A stretch of DNA of 64,000 nucleotides from Glutinoglossum americanum (Eukaryota; Ascomycota; Geoglossomycetes; Geoglossales; Geoglossaceae): contig JAGHQL010000129.1 of NCBI GenBank assembly GCA_020080175.1, positions 8,009-72,008 on the forward strand, read 5' to 3'. The notes beneath the pieces were generated by a model that worked only from the letters and a program-made list of their open reading frames with translations, was not told where the DNA came from and searched no databases. Positions 20,947 through 32,869 of the stretch are shown piece by piece (position 1 is the stretch's first letter; each line of letters starts with the position of its first letter). A program made the position numbers and the translations under genes.

Positions 20947-21644
20947 CCTGCGAATTTGGATTGAGGTGCTCTGAACCGAATGGACCCTAAATGCTTGCTA
21001 ACAGCGGGCCAACAAGTTGTTGGCGTGGAGCGCAAAGCTCTAATGTAATGTGGGTAGGGAAAAAGGGTCGCGTCAGTGCGTTGTTGCGGATGTTATGTTT
21101 ATAACATGCGGGATGCGACGCGAGGATTGTTGGCTCAACAACGCGAACCAAACACCTCTGATGGCCGCAACAGCCGAAGAGAGCTAAGCAAAACTCGAAT
21201 CGCGAGATCAGCGGCGAGATGCGATACTGTTGTACACGCTGTTGCGTAAATAGACTGAAGAAGAATGGCAACGAAAGTATGGCGCTTACGTTAGAAGATG
21301 GTGATGATGGCGAGAAATTGGGGGGGCTGGATTTGTTGGCTGACAGGTCACGGGAATGCCAAGGGGCTTTGGTTTGCTAACCGTAAGCGGCGCGGCCAGG
21401 GGCAAAGGGAATCTCGAGGACCGCAGATCCAAGTATGGCAATTAGCTGCGACCGCAGAAACTTGTCATCAAATTCAATATAGCGAAGAAATCGGAACGAG
21501 GGCAAGAGACTACTCTCTATCCTAACCTCCGCTCTTAACCACTTTTTCAAATCCTGTGTACCATCTACCCAGATGAAATCATTTTGAATAACGCTGTGTC
21601 CTCCGTCGGTTGGTCGTTGAGGTCTTTATTTCCGGGATGAGAAT
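20947..21644. promoter_or_regulatory. RAD21/PMR1 divergent promoter with three ACGCGA elements
   Basis: Contains TCGCGT at 21068-21073 (the reverse complement of ACGCGA) and ACGCGA at 21118-21123 and 21141-21146, all within 80 bp on the RAD21 side. ACGCGN is the core of the MluI-box family bound by APSES-type MBF/SBF factors at G1/S genes. The match is partial (not ACGCGT), so the role is inferred. Confidence 0.45.
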
Positions 21645-24600
21645 ATGTCTAGATCATCGACGCCTATGATACCACTGTATAATGTCTCGACATCTTCAAA
21701 CCTGCGGCCTCCGAGCCCAAGACCGTCTCCGAGCAGATTATCTTCCCCTGTATACTCCCCTTTTTATCTGTCTTTCCCTACCGCAAATGCCTGCATCAAA
21801 ACCAAAAGCAGAAAAAAAAAAAAGCTAACTCTTCCGTAGTCGATAACATCAACCTACTCGCTCCTGTCGGCCCAAGAAACCGCATCCCACTTATCTTCGT
21901 CCCTTGCCCATGGTCTGTCTCCTTCTCATGCAGCCTCCCTAAGGCTTACCCATGGCCCGAATGAGCTCCCTCGCCATGAGCCCGATCCGCTCTGGCTGCG
22001 GTTTCTCAAGCAGTTTCAAGAGCCGCTGATCCTTCTACTACTTGCGTCGGCGGTGATATCATTCGTAATGGGCAACTTGGACGATGCTGTTAGTATTACC
22101 ATTGCGGTCACAATAGTTGTGACTGTTGGGTTTATACAGGAGTACCGGTCTGAACAATCTCTGCAAGCGCTGAATCGCCTAGTGCCACATTATGCTCATC
22201 TGCTTCGGGAGAGGAGCGACCGAACTCTAAATTCTAGGGAACAAGATGCTCTAATGGATTCATCACCATCCCTATCCGTTGAAGTCACCAAGACAGTCCC
22301 GGCCTCGCAATTGGTCCCGGGCGACCTAATCGTCTTCTCGACAGGTGATCGGATCCCTGCTGATATACGCATTACTAAGGCTTCTGACCTTACGATCGAT
22401 GAATCCAACCTTACAGGCGAGAACGAGCCTGTGAGAAAAACAGAAGAGGCCATCAATCGTTCGCTCGCAAACTCTAACTTGAATGGCGAGCCGCGTTCTG
22501 GGAATCCACCCTCTTCGCCGCACTACTACTCTCCAGCGACGGGGACAGTGGGAGTGGACATAAGATTAAACGATAAGAAAAATATTGCTTTCATGGGTAC
22601 GCTTGTGCGGACTGGGCACGGACAAGGCCTTGTGGTTGCAACAGGTGCGAAGACCGAGTTTGGGGCAATTTCTACCTCGCTGGGGGAGATTGAGAGTCCT
22701 CGAACACCACTGCAGCTCTCTATGGATCGACTGGGACAAGAACTGAGTTGGATGTCATTTGGGGTCATCGCTGTGATTGTCGTTGTTGGCTTGTGGCAGG
22801 GCAGAAAGTTGTTGGATATGTTCACAATTGGAGTTTCGCTGGCTGTGGCAGCCATTCCAGAAGGGCTTCCTATCATTGTTACTGTTACCTTGGCTCTTGG
22901 GGTGCTAAGGATGGCAAAAAGTGGTGGAATTGTCAGGAGGCTCCCTAGCGTGGAAACGCTAGGTTGTGTCAATGTTATTTGTAGCGACAAAACAGGTATG
23001 TACTGATCTCACCTCGACTCCATGTTATAGGCTAAGCAAATTCGTATTAAACTTACCTTTGCAGGCACATTGACAATGAATCATATGACCGTCACAAAGC
23101 TTTGGCACTTTGACCTTCCTTTGCCTACGGATATTCCGAAAGAACTATCTCCGCAAGACGCTGCAACTCGAACCATTCTTCGTATCGGTAATATTGCAAA
23201 TAACTCGCGCCTCTCCCACGCCCTGGAAAATTCTCCGGCAACTGCAGCCTCTTCGGCCGTACTCTCTTCAACCCTCGGGGATGGCCAGTCCCACCCAGGT
23301 GCGCGTAGCAGGTGGGTCGGTCAGCCTACGGATGTAGCAATGCTCGATCTTCTTGATGCATTTGGTGAAGAAGACGTCCGCCACCGCATTGGTGGACGCA
23401 TCGCGGAGACGCCATTCAGTTCAGACAGGAAGTGGATGGGTGCCATTATTGGGGCAGGCTCTGGGGGCGATTCTGGGAACAATATCGGAAGGGGTGGATC
23501 CGAGATGGTGTATATCAAAGGGGCTCTAGAACAAGTACTCGGACGTTGTGACAGCTACCTCACAAAGGATGGTCGTGAAGTTGTGTTGGACGATACTCGG
23601 CGGCAGGTTGCCTTACAAGCTGCAGATAGAATGGCAGAAGAAGGTCTGAGAGTTCTGGGGTTTGCCTGTGGACCCAATGCCAGGCCCAATGGCAAGTCTC
23701 TAACGGTCAAGTCTGGAACCAGTACTCCTAGACTATCAGCCGAGAGAAGTCCACCAAGATATTCGAGCCCGCCAGTCGGCGGCGAAGATACTTATCAAGG
23801 CTTGGTGTTCGCAGGAATGGTTGGGATGAACGATCCCCCGCGGAAAGGCGTAGACCGTTCCATTAGTCGCTTATTGGCCGGCCGTGTAAGGGTAATTATG
23901 ATTACTGGAGACGCCGAAAACACCGCGGTTGCAATTGGAAAGAAGCTCGGGATCCAATCCAGTCCCAATTCCGCAGCTGCTAAATCCGTTATCACAGGCG
24001 ATGAACTTGACCGTATGACAGATTCAGAGCTTACGCAGGCAATATCGACAGCTTCGATATTCGCGCGTACTAGCCCAGAACATAAAATGAGGATCGTCCG
24101 TGCCTTACAATCTCGCGGCGATGTAGTCGCGATGACCGGGGATGGCGTTAATGACGCGCCTGCACTCAAAATGGCCGATATTGGTATTTCGATGGGTTTG
24201 CTGGGAACGGACGTCGCGAAGGAAGCTGCTGATATGATATTGACGGATGATGATTTCTCGACCATATTGGGCGCTATTGAGGAGGGGAAAGGGATCTTCT
24301 ACAACATCCAAAACTTTCTCACCTTTCAGCTTAGCACAAGTGTTGCAGCGCTGAGCCTGGTCCTTTTGAGCACGTTTTTTGGTTTGAAGACCCCGCTTAA
24401 CCCGATGCAAATCTTATGGATCAGTAAGTATCGCCTACCAGAAGAATCCTTCCGAACATTTCACTAGTATATAAAGGTTAATGTTGGGTGAAAAGATATC
24501 ATAATGGACGGCCCGCCAGCTCAGTCCCTCGGCGTTGAGCCTGTAGACCCAGCTGTAATGACCCGGCCCCCTCGGTCTCGTAAAGCCCGGGTCCTCACTC

Positions 24601-25034
24601 GCGCGGTTATTCAAAGAGTCCTCACATCAGCCTTTATCATTATGGTGGGCACCATGGTGATATACATTCGGGAGATGTCCCTCGACGGGAAAATCACCGC
24701 TAGGGACACAACCATGACCTTCACGTGCTTCGTTCTCTTCGATATGTTCAATGCACTGACGTGCCGTTCGGAATCGAAATCCGTGCTGCGGGGTGAAGTG
24801 GGGGTGTTCAGCAACAAGATGTTCAACTTCGCCGTTGCGGCGAGTCTGGCAGGGCAGCTAGCGGTGATATATCTGCCGTGGTTGCAGACAGTGTTTCAGA
24901 CGGAAGCCCTTGGGCTCTTTGATCTAATTGGGTTGGTTATGGTGGCTAGTACAGTGTTTTGGGCCGATGAGGGTAGAAAATGGATCTCTGCAAGGCGTGG
25001 AAGAAGGCTAAGTGGATATAGCACAACTGTTTAA
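21645..25034 (+). CDS. PMR1: Golgi Ca2+/Mn2+-transporting P-type ATPase (SPCA)
   Basis: Pumps Ca2+ and Mn2+ into the Golgi to support glycosylation and sorting. Four exons: 21645-21749, 21840-22995, 23065-24423 and 24496-25034 (1052 residues). Introns are 90, 69 and 72 bp and all phases agree. The first intron contains an A-run and a GCTAAC branch-like site. Key parts are the cation N-domain ([16 protein letters not shown]), LTGENEPV near residue 227 (the PMR1-type TGEN), [16 protein letters not shown] in TM4, the phosphorylated Asp in CSDKTGTLT near residue 418 (split by intron 2), [18 protein letters not shown], and TM6 [15 protein letters not shown] with the Asn and Asp that bind metal. 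Length and all motifs fit an active pump. Its 3' end faces COG4, 97 bp away. Confidence 0.96.
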
Positions 25035-25131
25035 AATATAGATAGTAACCTTTTTGGAATGTCAATCCATTGGGTCCAGTCCCGTCTACTATACGCTGAC
25101 ACATTACGAAATTCCTGCTTTGCTAAAGGGG

Positions 25132-27654
25132 TCATCTACCATCCCTGATCATGGCTCTCGCCCTATTCCTCTCGTCCAAGCTCAGTTTCCAGTGCATCTC
25201 GCCTTCACTCTCATCGCCAGCAGCTTTGAGCTCATCCCACTCATCCTCTTCCATGTTCATCACGAGACAGATCTGCGTGCACTTCATGAATACTTCCCGA
25301 ATCCCATATCGACCACCACGGACCACCGTGCCGACCACGCCGGCAATGTCACGCTCCAGACGCACCGCACCAAGCTCGTTAGCTCTCCCGTAATAGCTCC
25401 AAATGCGCTTTTCGAGCACCCTACTCAAATAAGATGCCGTCATCGACAGCAGTTTATCGAAATTACGCTCTGTCAAAAGTCTGTTCAGAGGTTTGATGAG
25501 GCTGTCCCATCCTTGCTCAAAGCGTCGTTTTACAGCATCCTCATCTATTGCGCCGTCCCCATCGCCATCGTCATCACCGTTGTGGTTACGTTCCGCCAGG
25601 TCTTCCTCCTTGAGGAGGTAGTCAATATCGCGGAATGCGTCGGATAGGATGGGTCTGAGCCGAGGCTTTACAATTTGATTAAATGTGACTTGGATTCCGT
25701 CGCCGATAAGTTCTGATGTTTTCCCTGCAAAGCTGCTCTCCATTGATTTGAGTGCGTTTGCAGCGAACGCCGCATCATTACCGAACGGGAAGAGCTCCTC
25801 TAGCGGTGTGGAAGGCCCCTCTTCGCCGTTGGCTGGGCCGGAGAATGAAGCAGGTTCTAGCCTACTTTGTACGATTCGCTTTGTGTAGTCCGTGGCCACG
25901 TCTAGGTTATTGATGAGGACTAGGAAGGCAACAACTTTATCCTCAGGTGGTGGGGCACCTTGTACCGCGCTTTTGGGGTAGCTCTCGTCACGCATCTTTC
26001 GTTGGATCATGCCCACAAAATCAGAACCGAGGACTCTACCTACAGTAGGAATCACATTGGACACAACAGCACATTGCGATGTTGCAAGAGACCTCTGAAG
26101 AACCTTGTTGACAATATACATTACGTCGTCCACAGCCGAAGTAATGTAAGGCGGGTTTGGCTGCGGCGGATTGCTGCTAAAAGATAGGTCCGCAGGTGGT
26201 TCGTCTAGCTGGAAAGCCTTTTCGACAGATCGTCGAAAAAAGAAGGTTGTCATCGTGTTGAAGGGGTTGATGAGACGGTCTGCAACTTTCCTACTCAAAT
26301 TGGAGTTTAAGATGACGGAAGGAAGCGAGAGTGTCATATTATTAGACTCCTCCTGATGATGGTGATCCTGCCTCATCTTAGCGGACTTTTTGGAGGCTAG
26401 GGATAGGTGATTGTCTCTTACTCTGCACTTGCTAGCCAGAAAACGAGAATAAAGGGACCATCTCGCAAGCATGATACCAGCCTCACTAAGAAACCCATCG
26501 ACTTCCTTCATGTCCACGCCTTCATCCTCACTAGCATGCCCGCCCCCTACACCGTCCTTATGTGCCGGAGAATTGGATCGCGGCACCCCGGTAGTCACCC
26601 TTTGTGCGGAAAGGAAGCTCTGCACTAAGAACGAGAAGGCGTAAGACTTTATATCAGTAAGCTTCCTATCAATATGTCTCTCGTCGGCCCACGTATCAAG
26701 AATAATGCCGCCTTGAACGTCCACTTCTTTTTGTAGTCGTTCAATGACCTTCACCATCTTTCCGATGCCATAATGCCTCTCCACAAGGCCACCATGCCCT
26801 TCTACTATCTGAGCAATGTGCTCAAACAATTTTGTAAGTGCATTGGCGTAAAAAAAGCTGTCTTTTCGCTGGCTCCCTCCAGTTCCCGCATGTAGGTTTG
26901 CCCGTGCTCGCGATGTCACACCCTGGCAGACATACCGTCCATATATGTCAAGGCCAACATCTGACTTCCCGATGAGAGGGAACAATTTGAAGAACCGTGT
27001 GACTTTAGTGCCATCTCCTTCTTTAGCGGCTTTCTCGAACTCTCTGATGAAAAGACCACAAAGAGACTCCGCCGCGGCCTCTAAGGTGACACTGGGCGGG
27101 TCTGGCACTTCTGCCGTTGGCACAGTCTCCTCCGCAAATTGTCCATTTATTATGTCTTTGGGTATTTTGGACGCGCGGCTTAAATACACAGCTGCAGTCT
27201 CCCAATCTTGCGGAGCCCCCATAGAGCCTGTGACACCTAGGACGCATGCTTTAAGCTCCACGACCTGCTCAACTACTTCTAGAGTGGCTTTGACTCGGGA
27301 CTGCTCAAGGTCAAGACGCTTGACAGTGCTAGAGGTCCGCTTCGCCGTTGACGCTGCATCAGAGAGCATGCCATTGCTGACTGATCTCGTAGTGGCAACC
27401 TGGGATCCTAAGTGAGCACGCAAAAAATCTAATCGACCAAGTTCTCGAGAGAGGTCTTTTTGGGAAGCGATTAGAGAATTGAGACGATTGGTCACGATAG
27501 CTTCCTGGTCACCGAGATGAGCGAGCGTAGCCTGAATCTCCGCGATAGAATTGGCTTCTAAAATGTTTGGTGACTCTGAGGATTGACCATTTATCTGACT
27601 AGGAGGCGACATTGGGCTTTGCAGACTCGTGCGAGGTTTGGCTGCGTGTGTCAA
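25132..27654 (-). CDS. COG4: Conserved oligomeric Golgi complex subunit 4
   Basis: Subunit of lobe A of the COG tether, which captures retrograde vesicles within the Golgi and contacts SNAREs and Sly1. Single exon, 840 residues. The N-terminal coiled coil is clear (SIAEIQATLAHLGDQEAIV, then LSRELGRLDFLRAHLGSQV). Conserved COG4 stretches follow: FEKAAKEGDGTKVTRFFKLF, GKSDVGLDIYGRYVCQGV, and C-terminally FEQGWDSLIKPLNRLLTERN. Length fits the family (about 785-860). A TCACGTGA palindrome lies 7 bp upstream of the ATG. Confidence 0.95.
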   Translation of the reverse strand: MTHAAKPRTSLQSPMSPPSQINGQSSESPNILEANSIAEIQATLAHLGDQEAIVTNRLNSLIASQKDLSRELGRLDFLRAHLGSQVATTRSVSNGMLSDAASTAKRTSSTVKRLDLEQSRVKATLEVVEQVVELKACVLGVTGSMGAPQDWETAAVYLSRASKIPKDIINGQFAEETVPTAEVPDPPSVTLEAAAESLCGLFIREFEKAAKEGDGTKVTRFFKLFPLIGKSDVGLDIYGRYVCQGVTSRARANLHAGTGGSQRKDSFFYANALTKLFEHIAQIVEGHGGLVERHYGIGKMVKVIERLQKEVDVQGGIILDTWADERHIDRKLTDIKSYAFSFLVQSFLSAQRVTTGVPRSNSPAHKDGVGGGHASEDEGVDMKEVDGFLSEAGIMLARWSLYSRFLASKCRVRDNHLSLASKKSAKMRQDHHHQEESNNMTLSLPSVILNSNLSRKVADRLINPFNTMTTFFFRRSVEKAFQLDEPPADLSFSSNPPQPNPPYITSAVDDVMYIVNKVLQRSLATSQCAVVSNVIPTVGRVLGSDFVGMIQRKMRDESYPKSAVQGAPPPEDKVVAFLVLINNLDVATDYTKRIVQSRLEPASFSGPANGEEGPSTPLEELFPFGNDAAFAANALKSMESSFAGKTSELIGDGIQVTFNQIVKPRLRPILSDAFRDIDYLLKEEDLAERNHNGDDDGDGDGAIDEDAVKRRFEQGWDSLIKPLNRLLTERNFDKLLSMTASYLSRVLEKRIWSYYGRANELGAVRLERDIAGVVGTVVRGGRYGIREVFMKCTQICLVMNMEEDEWDELKAAGDESEGEMHWKLSLDERNRARAMIRDGR

Positions 27655-27661
27655 GATGGGT

Positions 27662-27669
27662 TCACGTGA
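27662..27669. promoter_or_regulatory. TCACGTGA bHLH-type palindrome at COG4 start
   Basis: Perfect 8-bp palindrome directly upstream of the COG4 ATG (27654). The same 8-mer occurs upstream of BUB1 (55657-55664). RTCACGTG is the Cbf1-type site in yeasts; use here is inferred. Confidence 0.4.
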
Positions 27670-27893
27670 TGAATATATCCAGTATGGTGGGCCTGACTAC
27701 ACAGGGGAATTTTACTTGTTTTTATCACAGCTCTAGAATCCTATATTAGCCCAAGCTACAAGCCCGATCAGTATTCAACACTCTTATCACTATTGTGTCA
27801 CTCCAACCCAGCTGTTGCCGCTGTGAGAGCCAGCCTTAGACTTCATTACTTCGTAAACAACGGGTAAATGCCAACACCCCACCCGCAAAAGAT

Positions 27894-29320
27894 CTAAATA
27901 TGAGGGAAGACATGTTTCAACCCGCCTAGTGATTCTGACTTTGACGCATCTTCATCTCTAGATTTGGCGGTCTGTGACTCTGGTTTATCGACGCCAGAGT
28001 CTTTCACTATCTCGTCATCCACCAGCTGATTTTTAACTCGGTTTGTGTGTTCATTCGAGATTTTCAAAGCAGTATCCAGCTCTTGTGTGAGCTTATCCAC
28101 TTTTGCCTCTAACTCTTCGTCCCTAGACTGTGGTGCTTCTTTCTGGTCTACCTCCTTCATTTCTGGATTAGCTGCTTTCCACAACGCTTCGAGCTCCTCC
28201 AACCATCCGAGAGCGGCAGCAAGCTTCCGCACTCCAGCATCACAGTCACCGAGCAACAAGGCATCATTTGGCCGTGAACCTATGCCTCCCACTTGCTCAA
28301 GATTAATTAGCATTCTGGAGAAGAGGCTATCAGATATTACCCTCCAGTAAAGCTGAATACCAACAGAGCAGCTTACCTGGGGACCCCCTCTGAGCAAAGA
28401 CTAGGCAGGCTTGCGAATGGGTGAACAGTCAAGCTCGTCCCCATCACGATGCATAGATCTGCGGTTTGGAGAAGAGACACATTCTTTAGGAATTCCTCTG
28501 GGAGTTGTTCACCAAAGAAAACGATTTCTGGTTTTACTAAACCGTTGCATTGTGGCGTCGTGCAGTAAGGAACCTCCTTGCGTTGGATGGCTTCCTTCAT
28601 TAGATCACCTGGATATGCAGCCTTACACTCTATGCAACTCTGCCGGGCAAAGCTCCCGTGCGCTTCCACGATTTTGTGACCCGGGACTCCAGCTTCACGT
28701 TCAAGGCAGTCGATATTTTGGGTGAAGAGCTTGAAAAGGAGATCCTTGTCTGATAGAAGACGGATGAAGTAGTGAGTTATAGTCGGCCGGTACTTTCCTG
28801 GATACAGTTCATGTGCAAGGGCGTAAAAAGGTAATGGGTTTTGCCTAAAAAAGTTTAGATCAAACACCGCTTCTGGAAACGGTAGATTGAGCCTAGCCAG
28901 GTTGGCATAAAGGCCCGTATCTGGGGATCGAAAGTCTGGTATCCCGGCAGACGTGCTTATTCCTGTGATATGAGAGAGGTTTAGTACACATACAGTTCGG
29001 AACTGCTCCGGACCCTCAAAATCAAACCCCTGTTTAAGCAGTGGACCTCGCCGTAACAAGCGGACTTTATAAAGTTGGCTTGAAGTTGCCGGAACAGCCT
29101 CAACTATGCCAGCTAAAGAAATCTGGCTATCCAAGGGGGATGGGAATAATTCACCTGCGCCAGTCTGCACGACAGTCAGTACCAACATCATTCCAGAGGC
29201 TATAAAGACCCAGCATTAATGGCCTACCAAAACGATAATGCGACGTGCTTTCCCTTCTTTAATGAATTTTGTAACATCGAAGTTGCTGGCCCCCTTCAAA
29301 GCGGATTCTTCTTGCCCCAT
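27894..29320 (-). CDS. HST2: NAD-dependent protein deacetylase, Hst2-type sirtuin
   Basis: Class I sirtuin that removes acetyl groups from histone H4 and other targets, usually shuttling between cytoplasm and nucleus. Four exons: 29320-29228, 29164-29155, 28962-28377 and 28314-27894 (369 residues). Exon 2 is only 10 nt and codes the TGAG core, so splicing yields RRIIVLTGAGISTSAGIPDF. Other motifs are TQNIDCLEREAGV, the catalytic His in VEAHGSFA, zinc cysteines in QSCIECKAAY and YCTTPQCNG, and MGTSLTVHPFA with LINLEQVG near the NAD site. The C-terminal 90 residues form a charged coiled coil (EELEAKVDKLTQELDTALKI), a common Hst2 tail. Intron 2 is 192 bp, longer than most here. It is divergent from MCM4 across 251 bp. 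Confidence 0.93.
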
Positions 29321-29428
29321 GCTGCTCCAGTGCGCCACCTATCGTCGTCGGGTCGCGGGGAAGAATTGAACTCGTACTGCGTGAGTTAGATGAATTTGTG
29401 GATGGCGCCGGAAATTGCCGCTCCAAAA

Positions 29429-29464
29429 ACGCGTCACGAAACCACTTTAAACGCGTTAACGCGT
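29429..29464. promoter_or_regulatory. Three MluI cell-cycle boxes between HST2 and MCM4
   Basis: ACGCGT occurs at 29429-29434, 29451-29456 and 29459-29464. The last two form the perfect palindrome AACGCGTTAACGCGTT. They sit about 110-145 bp upstream of the MCM4 ATG, in the HST2/MCM4 divergent promoter. ACGCGT is the classical MBF (Mbp1/Swi6) site controlling G1/S genes including MCM genes. Confidence 0.75.
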
Positions 29465-29571
29465 TGCACCTCCTCCGTCTCACACACTTTTACCACCACA
29501 ACAATTGTCACTACCTTTATGTAGTACGCCTGATAGAATCACCGAGCTGCACTTAAGTCCATATTAAAGCC

Positions 29572-32500
29572 ATGTCTTCACCAACATCTCGTCGCTCTCA
29601 ACGCAGCTCCCAAGCGGGTACACCCCGTCGATCAGCACGACAAGCTCAGCGACCTCCGAGCAGCCCACCCGGGACGGCGCCAGACAATGCCCAACTCCGG
29701 AGCGAAGCTACTGCATCTCAACCTCCTAGTACTCCTAGGGCTTTGAGGCGGAATATTCCAACTTCATCACCTATCCTATTCTCCTCTTCACCAACCCACG
29801 GATCAGCTGCTGGGCTTGCTGATAGAATGCAAATAAGCCCTCCGGCGCAGCAGGCATCAGATGCCACTGATGGAGACACTACACCTAAAGCAAGACAGGC
29901 TATCGGTGGTGAGTACTCTCGCATTCAGCTCCACTACAACAAGAGATCGATCCACTGATGCCCTCTAAAGACTCATCGCCCGTGCACTACGCTTCAAGTT
30001 CCAGTCCGACTCGGGCTGCTTTTGCAATTAACGAACGGAGGACTGAGATTCCGAGTAGCAGCAGTGGGCTTTTTTTTCGTTCTTCCAGATCGGCCCCTGG
30101 CAGCTCTACTCAGAATATCTCGCGACGTGGAGACATTCATTCAGATCTCCTTGGATCAGTCCCTAATCGACCGCGACGCCTTTTCGTCAATGAGAATGGT
30201 GAGACTGTGCATGACTCTGTGTCTGACGCGCCAACCTTTCCACAGCATGATTCCACCCTGTCAGACTCCCCGGCCGTCGGGAGCAACTCTATCCGCATGA
30301 TCTGGGGCACCAATGTATCGATGCAGGATAGCATGTCCTCATTTCGTAACTTCTTAACCAACTTCAAACGCAAATACCGGATGTGGGCCGAGGGAGCGGA
30401 AGAAGTAGACACCGCACGCGCTGGTGATATCGCGGAGGAGTTACAGTATGTGGATATGATGCGCAATATGCGTTTACTTGGAGTCACCAGCTTGAATTTG
30501 GATGCACGAGACTTGAAAGCCTACCCTCCAACAAACAAATTCTGGCACCAAATGCAGGCTTACCCGCAGGAAATAATTCCGATCATGGATCAGACAATCA
30601 AGGATGTAATGGTTGAGCAAATTACTGAGGAGCTGCAAAAAAAAAGAGCACGGCAGCTTCAATCTCGAGCTCGGGCTGATGTATCAAGTTCACAACCAGC
30701 AGTTCCCAGCTCCGAGAGAAACGGCCCTACTATGGAAAATGGGCAAAGGGCAAGCAATCAGGAAGAACCTGACTTGCTTGCCGACGTGGAAACTAGAACT
30801 TACAAAGTCAGAATTTTTGGACTTGACTCTACAGTCAATCTGAGAGATCTCAACCCCGCTGGTTTGTCTATCCTTTATGCTTGGCCGGGAACCTGGCTAA
30901 CTAGGTTATAGATATGGACAAGATGATTAGCATTAAAGGGTTGGTTATTCGAACAACTCCCATAATTCCAGATATGAAAGAAGGTAAGGTACTTAGTCTC
31001 GACACTTCGGTTTCTTAGTTTACTGACTAAGTTGGGTAAAGCATTTTTTCGATGTCAGATTTGCAATCACACTGTCACAGTTGAGATAGATAGGGGCAAA
31101 ATCGCTGAGCCTACTGTATGCCCACGACAAGTGTGTAAATCTCAAAATTCTATGCAGATTGTGCACAACCGGTCCGCATTCTCGGACAAACAGGTTATCA
31201 AGTTACAGGAAACCCCAGACAGTGTACCGGATGGCCAAACCCCTCACTCTGTTTCCCTCTGCTGCTATGACGAACTAGTGGACATCTGCAAGGCAGGTGA
31301 TAGAGTGGAAGTCACGGGAATTTTCAGATGCAATCCAGTTCGTATCAACCCGAGACAGAGAACGATCAAAAACCTATTTAAAACCTATGTAGATGTTGTC
31401 CACATACAGAAGGTGGATAAAAGGAGAATGGGGCTCGATCCCTCGACTCTTGAGGAACAGGTTTCTGAACAGGTTTCCGGAGACATAGAGGAAACGAGGA
31501 AGGTCACAGCTGCAGAGGAGCAAAAAATCAAAGACACTGGAGCTCGGCCAGACGTCTACGAATTACTTGCGAGGTCACTCGCGCCAAGTGTTTACGAGAT
31601 GGACGATGTTAAGAAAGGGATTCTACTCCAGCTATTTGGAGGCACGAACAAGACCTTTGAGAAGGGAGGCAGCCCTAGATACAGAGGAGACATCAATGTC
31701 CTTCTCTGTGGGGACCCCTCCACGTCGAAATCGCAGATATTACAGTATGTCCATAAAATAGCCCCTCGAGGCGTCTACACTAGCGGCAAAGGGTCTTCAG
31801 CGGTCGGTCTCACCGCTTATGTTACACGAGACCCGGAGACTCGCCAACTTGTACTCGAGTCTGGAGCTTTAGTTCTATCAGATGGAGGTGTATGTTGTAT
31901 TGACGAGTTCGATAAAATGTCCGATTCCACTCGTTCGGTCTTACACGAAGTCATGGAGCAGCAGACCGTTTCCATCGCAAAGGCAGGAATCATCACAACA
32001 CTGAACGCCAGAACAAGCATACTCGCTTCAGCCAATCCAATTGGTAGCAAATACAATCCAAACCTACCTATCCCCCAAAACATCGACCTTCCGCCGACTC
32101 TCTTGTCCAGATTTGACTTGGTCTACCTGGTGCTAGACAGGATTGACGAACAAGCTGACCGGAGACTCGCAAGACATTTAGTGGGCATGTATCTTGAAGA
32201 TGCCCCCGAGAACGCTGCTGGCAGTCAAGAAATTCTGGTAAGATCATAGGCGTCGTTCCTATCTGAGGCTGACTAACACTGTCACAGCCAGTTGAATTTT
32301 TAACGTCATATATATCCTATGCTCGCGCAAATATTCAGCCCCGCATAACTGAGGAAGCCTCAGAGGAACTTGTCCGCTCGTACGTGGAGATGCGGAAGCT
32401 GGGTGAAGATGTCCGTGCCGCTGAACGTCGTATAACCGCCACGACTAGGCAGCTGGAGTCGATGATCCGACTCGCTGAAGCGCACGCAAAAATGCGACTT

Positions 32501-32869
32501 TCAGAGCATGTCACTGTAGCTGATGTTTCTGAGGCCGCTCGGTTGATTAAGTCTGCTATCAAGGAGTCTGCTACAGACGCACGGACTGGTTTGATTGACA
32601 TGGGTCTTCTGACTGAAGGCACAAGCGCGAGCGAGAGGCGGAGAAAGCAAGACCTAAAGAATGCTATAGTATCGCTACTAGATGAGATGACGAGGCAGGG
32701 CGGGGCAGCGAGATATAGCGACGTCTTGAGAAGACTAGGAGAGCAGAGCGGCGGACAGGTTGAAGGAAATGAATTCGCAGAAGCACTTCGAACTCTAGAG
32801 CAGGAAGGGCAGGCAATGGTCATCGGAGAAGGAGCTAGGAAGAGTATTAGAAGAGTTACTGGTCTTTGA
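29572..32869 (+). CDS. MCM4: DNA replication licensing factor Mcm4
   Basis: Subunit of the MCM2-7 replicative helicase. Five exons: 29572-29908, 29971-30861, 30912-30983, 31042-32237 and 32288-32869 (1025 residues). Introns are 50-62 bp and all phases agree. The Ser/Pro-rich N-tail is the usual DDK and CDK target region of Mcm4. The zinc finger is near 438-465 ([10 protein letters not shown] and [11 protein letters not shown]2C...CX4C). Walker [10 protein letters not shown] is near 656, Walker [10 protein letters not shown] near 718, and the arginine finger [12 protein letters not shown] near 787. The C-terminal winged helix is present. Exon 3 is just 72 nt. Three MCB sites precede the gene. 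VTC4 follows in tandem 257 bp downstream. Confidence 0.97.
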
